Assembly: GCA_938023085.1 (NCBI GenBank)
Contig: CALHDP010000164.1
Location: 1 to 64,000, forward strand
Length of the DNA: 64,000 nt
Direction of reading: 5' to 3'
Origin: an uncultured Collinsella sp.
GTDB taxonomy: Bacteria; Actinomycetota; Coriobacteriia; Coriobacteriales; Coriobacteriaceae
Shown here: positions 62,733-64,000 of the stretch, piece after piece
Position numbering within the stretch: position 1 is the first letter of the stretch
Layout of the letters: every line of letters starts with the position of its first letter
The notes under the pieces: generated by a model
Told to the model about the DNA's origin: nothing
Database searches by the model: none
Seen by the model: only the letters and a program-made list of their open reading frames with translations
Translations under genes and position numbers: made by a program

Positions 62733-62806
62733 CACTCCTTAGCATGGGCTGTCTAGCGAACGTTCGGGCAAAAGTAGCTAAAAGAGGCCCGTCCCAAATG
62801 GGCTGG

Positions 62807-62966
62807 TTTCAAAAGTATGGCGGATTACGGGGCTGGACCTGTATTACTTGACCATGGCAAAAATCGCGAAATTAAAACCGCATGTAGATGGCTTGTCAAA
62901 AATTGAAAATGGCCGGTATGGATGGGGGTCTCCGAATCAGCCCCGTAATCCGGCATAGTTTTGAAA
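62807..62966. repeat. 160-bp inverted-repeat element B
   Basis: Arms of 29 bases (62807-62835, inverted at 62938-62966) match in 27 positions. They differ completely from the arms of element A, yet the internal core at 62866-62895 matches A's core in 29 of 30 positions and the total length is the same. The 483-base gap 62651-63133 holds this, a hairpin at 62684 and copy 4 of the GTTGCGG family, but no gene. Confidence 0.88.
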
Positions 62967-63009
62967 TGGCACTAAAGTAGGCACAAGCTAAATACCGATT
63001 CCAAGGATA

Positions 63010-63074
63010 GTTGCGGTGGAATAGTTCCTGGATGCCGGGGTTTTGGCGGAAATCAGGAACTATTTCACCGCAAT
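63010..63074. repeat. GTTGCGG palindromic element, copy 4
   Basis: A 21-bp inverted repeat (63010-63030 with 63054-63074, two mismatches) with a 23-base centre containing GGGGTTTTGGC. It lies 60 bases past the end of the DUF1667 gene, which runs leftward. Confidence 0.87.
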
Positions 63075-63133
63075 TGAGGAGGGGCGGGGTGGATGGCGGG
63101 GGTAGCTAAAGACCCCCGTACTAAATTAGCTAC

Positions 63134-63532
63134 TTAGGCTCGGTCGATGTCCATGCTGGCGATTAGGTTGATGTTGGTGTCTAGGAGGTTCTCTAGCACG
63201 ACGTCGCCCATGCGGATGGGGGCTTTGACCACTAGTCCGCGGATGAGGGCCATGGCTTGGGCGTGGAGCGCCAACGGGATGGCTTCGGCCGTGCGCACGG
63301 GGAGCAGGGCTTCGTCACCGCCTGATACGGCAACGGTTGTGGTGAGCACGCGCATGGGGCAGGTGAGCTCCTGATGCGCGAACTTATCGCCGCGTGGGCA
63401 GTTGTTGCCGGTTACGGAGCGCACTTCTACCACGGCGCCGTCTGCGTCACGCTCTACCTCTACGGTCAGGAGACATTCGGATGGGCAGGTGGTGCAGTTG
63501 AACTGCAGCGTCTCGGTCACATTCGTGCTCAT
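63134..63532 (-). CDS. DUF1667 family protein
   Basis: A 132-residue protein of the DUF1667 family. It has CTTCPSECLLTVEVE near the N-terminus and GNNCPRGDKFAHQELTCPMR, a set of five cysteines likely to bind an iron-sulfur cluster or zinc. Members are found with FAD-dependent oxidoreductases and glycerol-3-phosphate dehydrogenase-like proteins in anaerobes. It lies 3 bases after such an oxidoreductase, with GAGGAGG at the end of that gene. Its role as an electron-carrier subunit is inferred. Confidence 0.85.
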   Translation of the reverse strand: MSTNVTETLQFNCTTCPSECLLTVEVERDADGAVVEVRSVTGNNCPRGDKFAHQELTCPMRVLTTTVAVSGGDEALLPVRTAEAIPLALHAQAMALIRGLVVKAPIRMGDVVLENLLDTNINLIASMDIDRA

Positions 63533-63535
63533 GAG

Positions 63536-64000
63536 CTATGCCTCCTCAATGGGATCGACAGACAGAATAATCTCTCTAGCACCTAGGTCGAGTGCGCGCT
63601 GAATCACCTTCGCCGGCAGCGGGAAGCTTTCCATGACGCTCGGCTTAAATGCACGGACCTTGCCTGCGAACAGTTCCTCGCCGCCTGCCAGAATACGCAC
63701 GCGGGCGGCGTCGACGGGTCGGCGCACGCGGAAGTTGAGCTTGGTGAGCGCCACAGCCGTAATGCGTCCCGGCAGCGCGTAGCCCGCGATGCCGGCAGGG
63801 GAGACGGTGAGCTCGCAGCTCGGAACGGTGCCCGCGTCGGTCCCCAGCGCGTACGCCGCCGCAGCTGCGCCGGCGCGCTCAGACTCGGTCGTCACGTTGT
63901 CGGCCAGGTCGTGCACGTGCAGCACGTTGCCGCAGGCAAAGATACCCGGTACGCCCGTCTGCAGACTCTGGTCCACCACGGCGCCGCGCGTACGTGGGTC
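63536..64000 (-). CDS. FAD-dependent oxidoreductase, C-terminal part (start outside window)
   Basis: The last ~154 residues of a pyridine nucleotide-disulfide-type flavoprotein that continues past the window. TGVPGIFACGNVLHVHDLAD is the conserved C-terminal FAD-binding block, followed by an extra C-terminal domain ending in LGAREIILSVDPIEEA. With the DUF1667 protein it resembles the small flavoprotein of a glycerol-3-phosphate dehydrogenase-like operon (GlpA/GlpO with DUF1667); the large subunit would lie beyond the window. Confidence 0.82.
   Translation of the reverse strand, partial: DPRTRGAVVDQSLQTGVPGIFACGNVLHVHDLADNVTTESERAGAAAAAYALGTDAGTVPSCELTVSPAGIAGYALPGRITAVALTKLNFRVRRPVDAARVRILAGGEELFAGKVRAFKPSVMESFPLPAKVIQRALDLGAREIILSVDPIEEA

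Noticed and set aside
1..64000. CRISPR arrays, insertion sequences, prophage or rRNA genes
   Set aside because: No regularly spaced direct repeats, transposase, integrase or rRNA sequence was found; the repeats present are palindromic intergenic elements.

Overview
The window is a GC-rich, densely packed bacterial chromosome segment. Its content points to an anaerobic gut actinobacterium of the Coriobacteriia, most likely Collinsella: Sec-dependent formate dehydrogenase H, a hyf-type formate hydrogenlyase operon, a YjiM/YjiL (double-cubane) cluster and a selenium-linked Mo-hydroxylase type enzyme. This placement is inference from gene content and style; no 16S rRNA gene is present. No transposase, prophage or CRISPR array was seen.

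Layout. 1-7.5 kb: housekeeping and transport (YigZ end, C_GCAxxG_C_C protein, metY, MFS exporter, xpt, GGQ release-factor-like protein, lipid kinase, ClC channel). 7.7-13.1 kb: molybdenum block (moeA, mog, modA, modB, modC), with a candidate operator before modA. 13.2-21.5 kb: two YjiM-like proteins and a YjiL-like activator, then a glycosyltransferase overlapping selD (itself a Sec-UGA gene), yedF, a DUF3343 protein and a class V cysteine desulfurase. 21.5-24.7 kb: BrnQ, tRNA-Pro, tRNA-Gly and a PIN/antitoxin pair. 24.7-40.1 kb: HydN/HycB-like protein, fdhF (Sec140), hyfABCDEFGHI, hycH/hyfJ-like, hycI and a formate channel. 40.3-47.3 kb: a molybdopterin oxidoreductase, selA, selB, selC (tRNA-Sec), mobA and a second DUF3343 protein. 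47.5-52.8 kb: gdhA and a two-gene xanthine-dehydrogenase-type enzyme. 52.9-64 kb: tRNA-Leu, tig, clpP, clpX, valS, folC, an M24 peptidase, a DUF1667 protein and the end of an FAD oxidoreductase.

How the genes fit together. ModABC imports molybdate, and MoeA, Mog and MobA act in Mo-cofactor maturation. SelD makes selenophosphate; SelA, SelB and selC decode UGA as Sec in fdhF and in selD itself. FdhF feeds electrons through 4Fe-4S proteins to the membrane-bound group 4 [NiFe] hydrogenase, giving H2 and CO2 from formate admitted by the FocA-like channel. YedF, DUF3343 and the desulfurase probably supply Se or S, perhaps also to a labile-Se cofactor of the Mo-hydroxylase.

The most unusual content is intergenic. 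There are at least four families of structured, non-coding repeats: (1) GTTGCGG palindromes of 65-69 bp (four good copies and one decayed); (2) two exactly 160-bp inverted-repeat elements with different arms but a 30-bp core at the same offset; (3) two ~110-bp branched hairpins flanking valS with the same architecture but different sequence; (4) two ~90-bp hairpins flanking the second YjiM-like gene. In addition, a 21-bp inverted copy of the tRNA-Gly 3' end lies just behind that tRNA.
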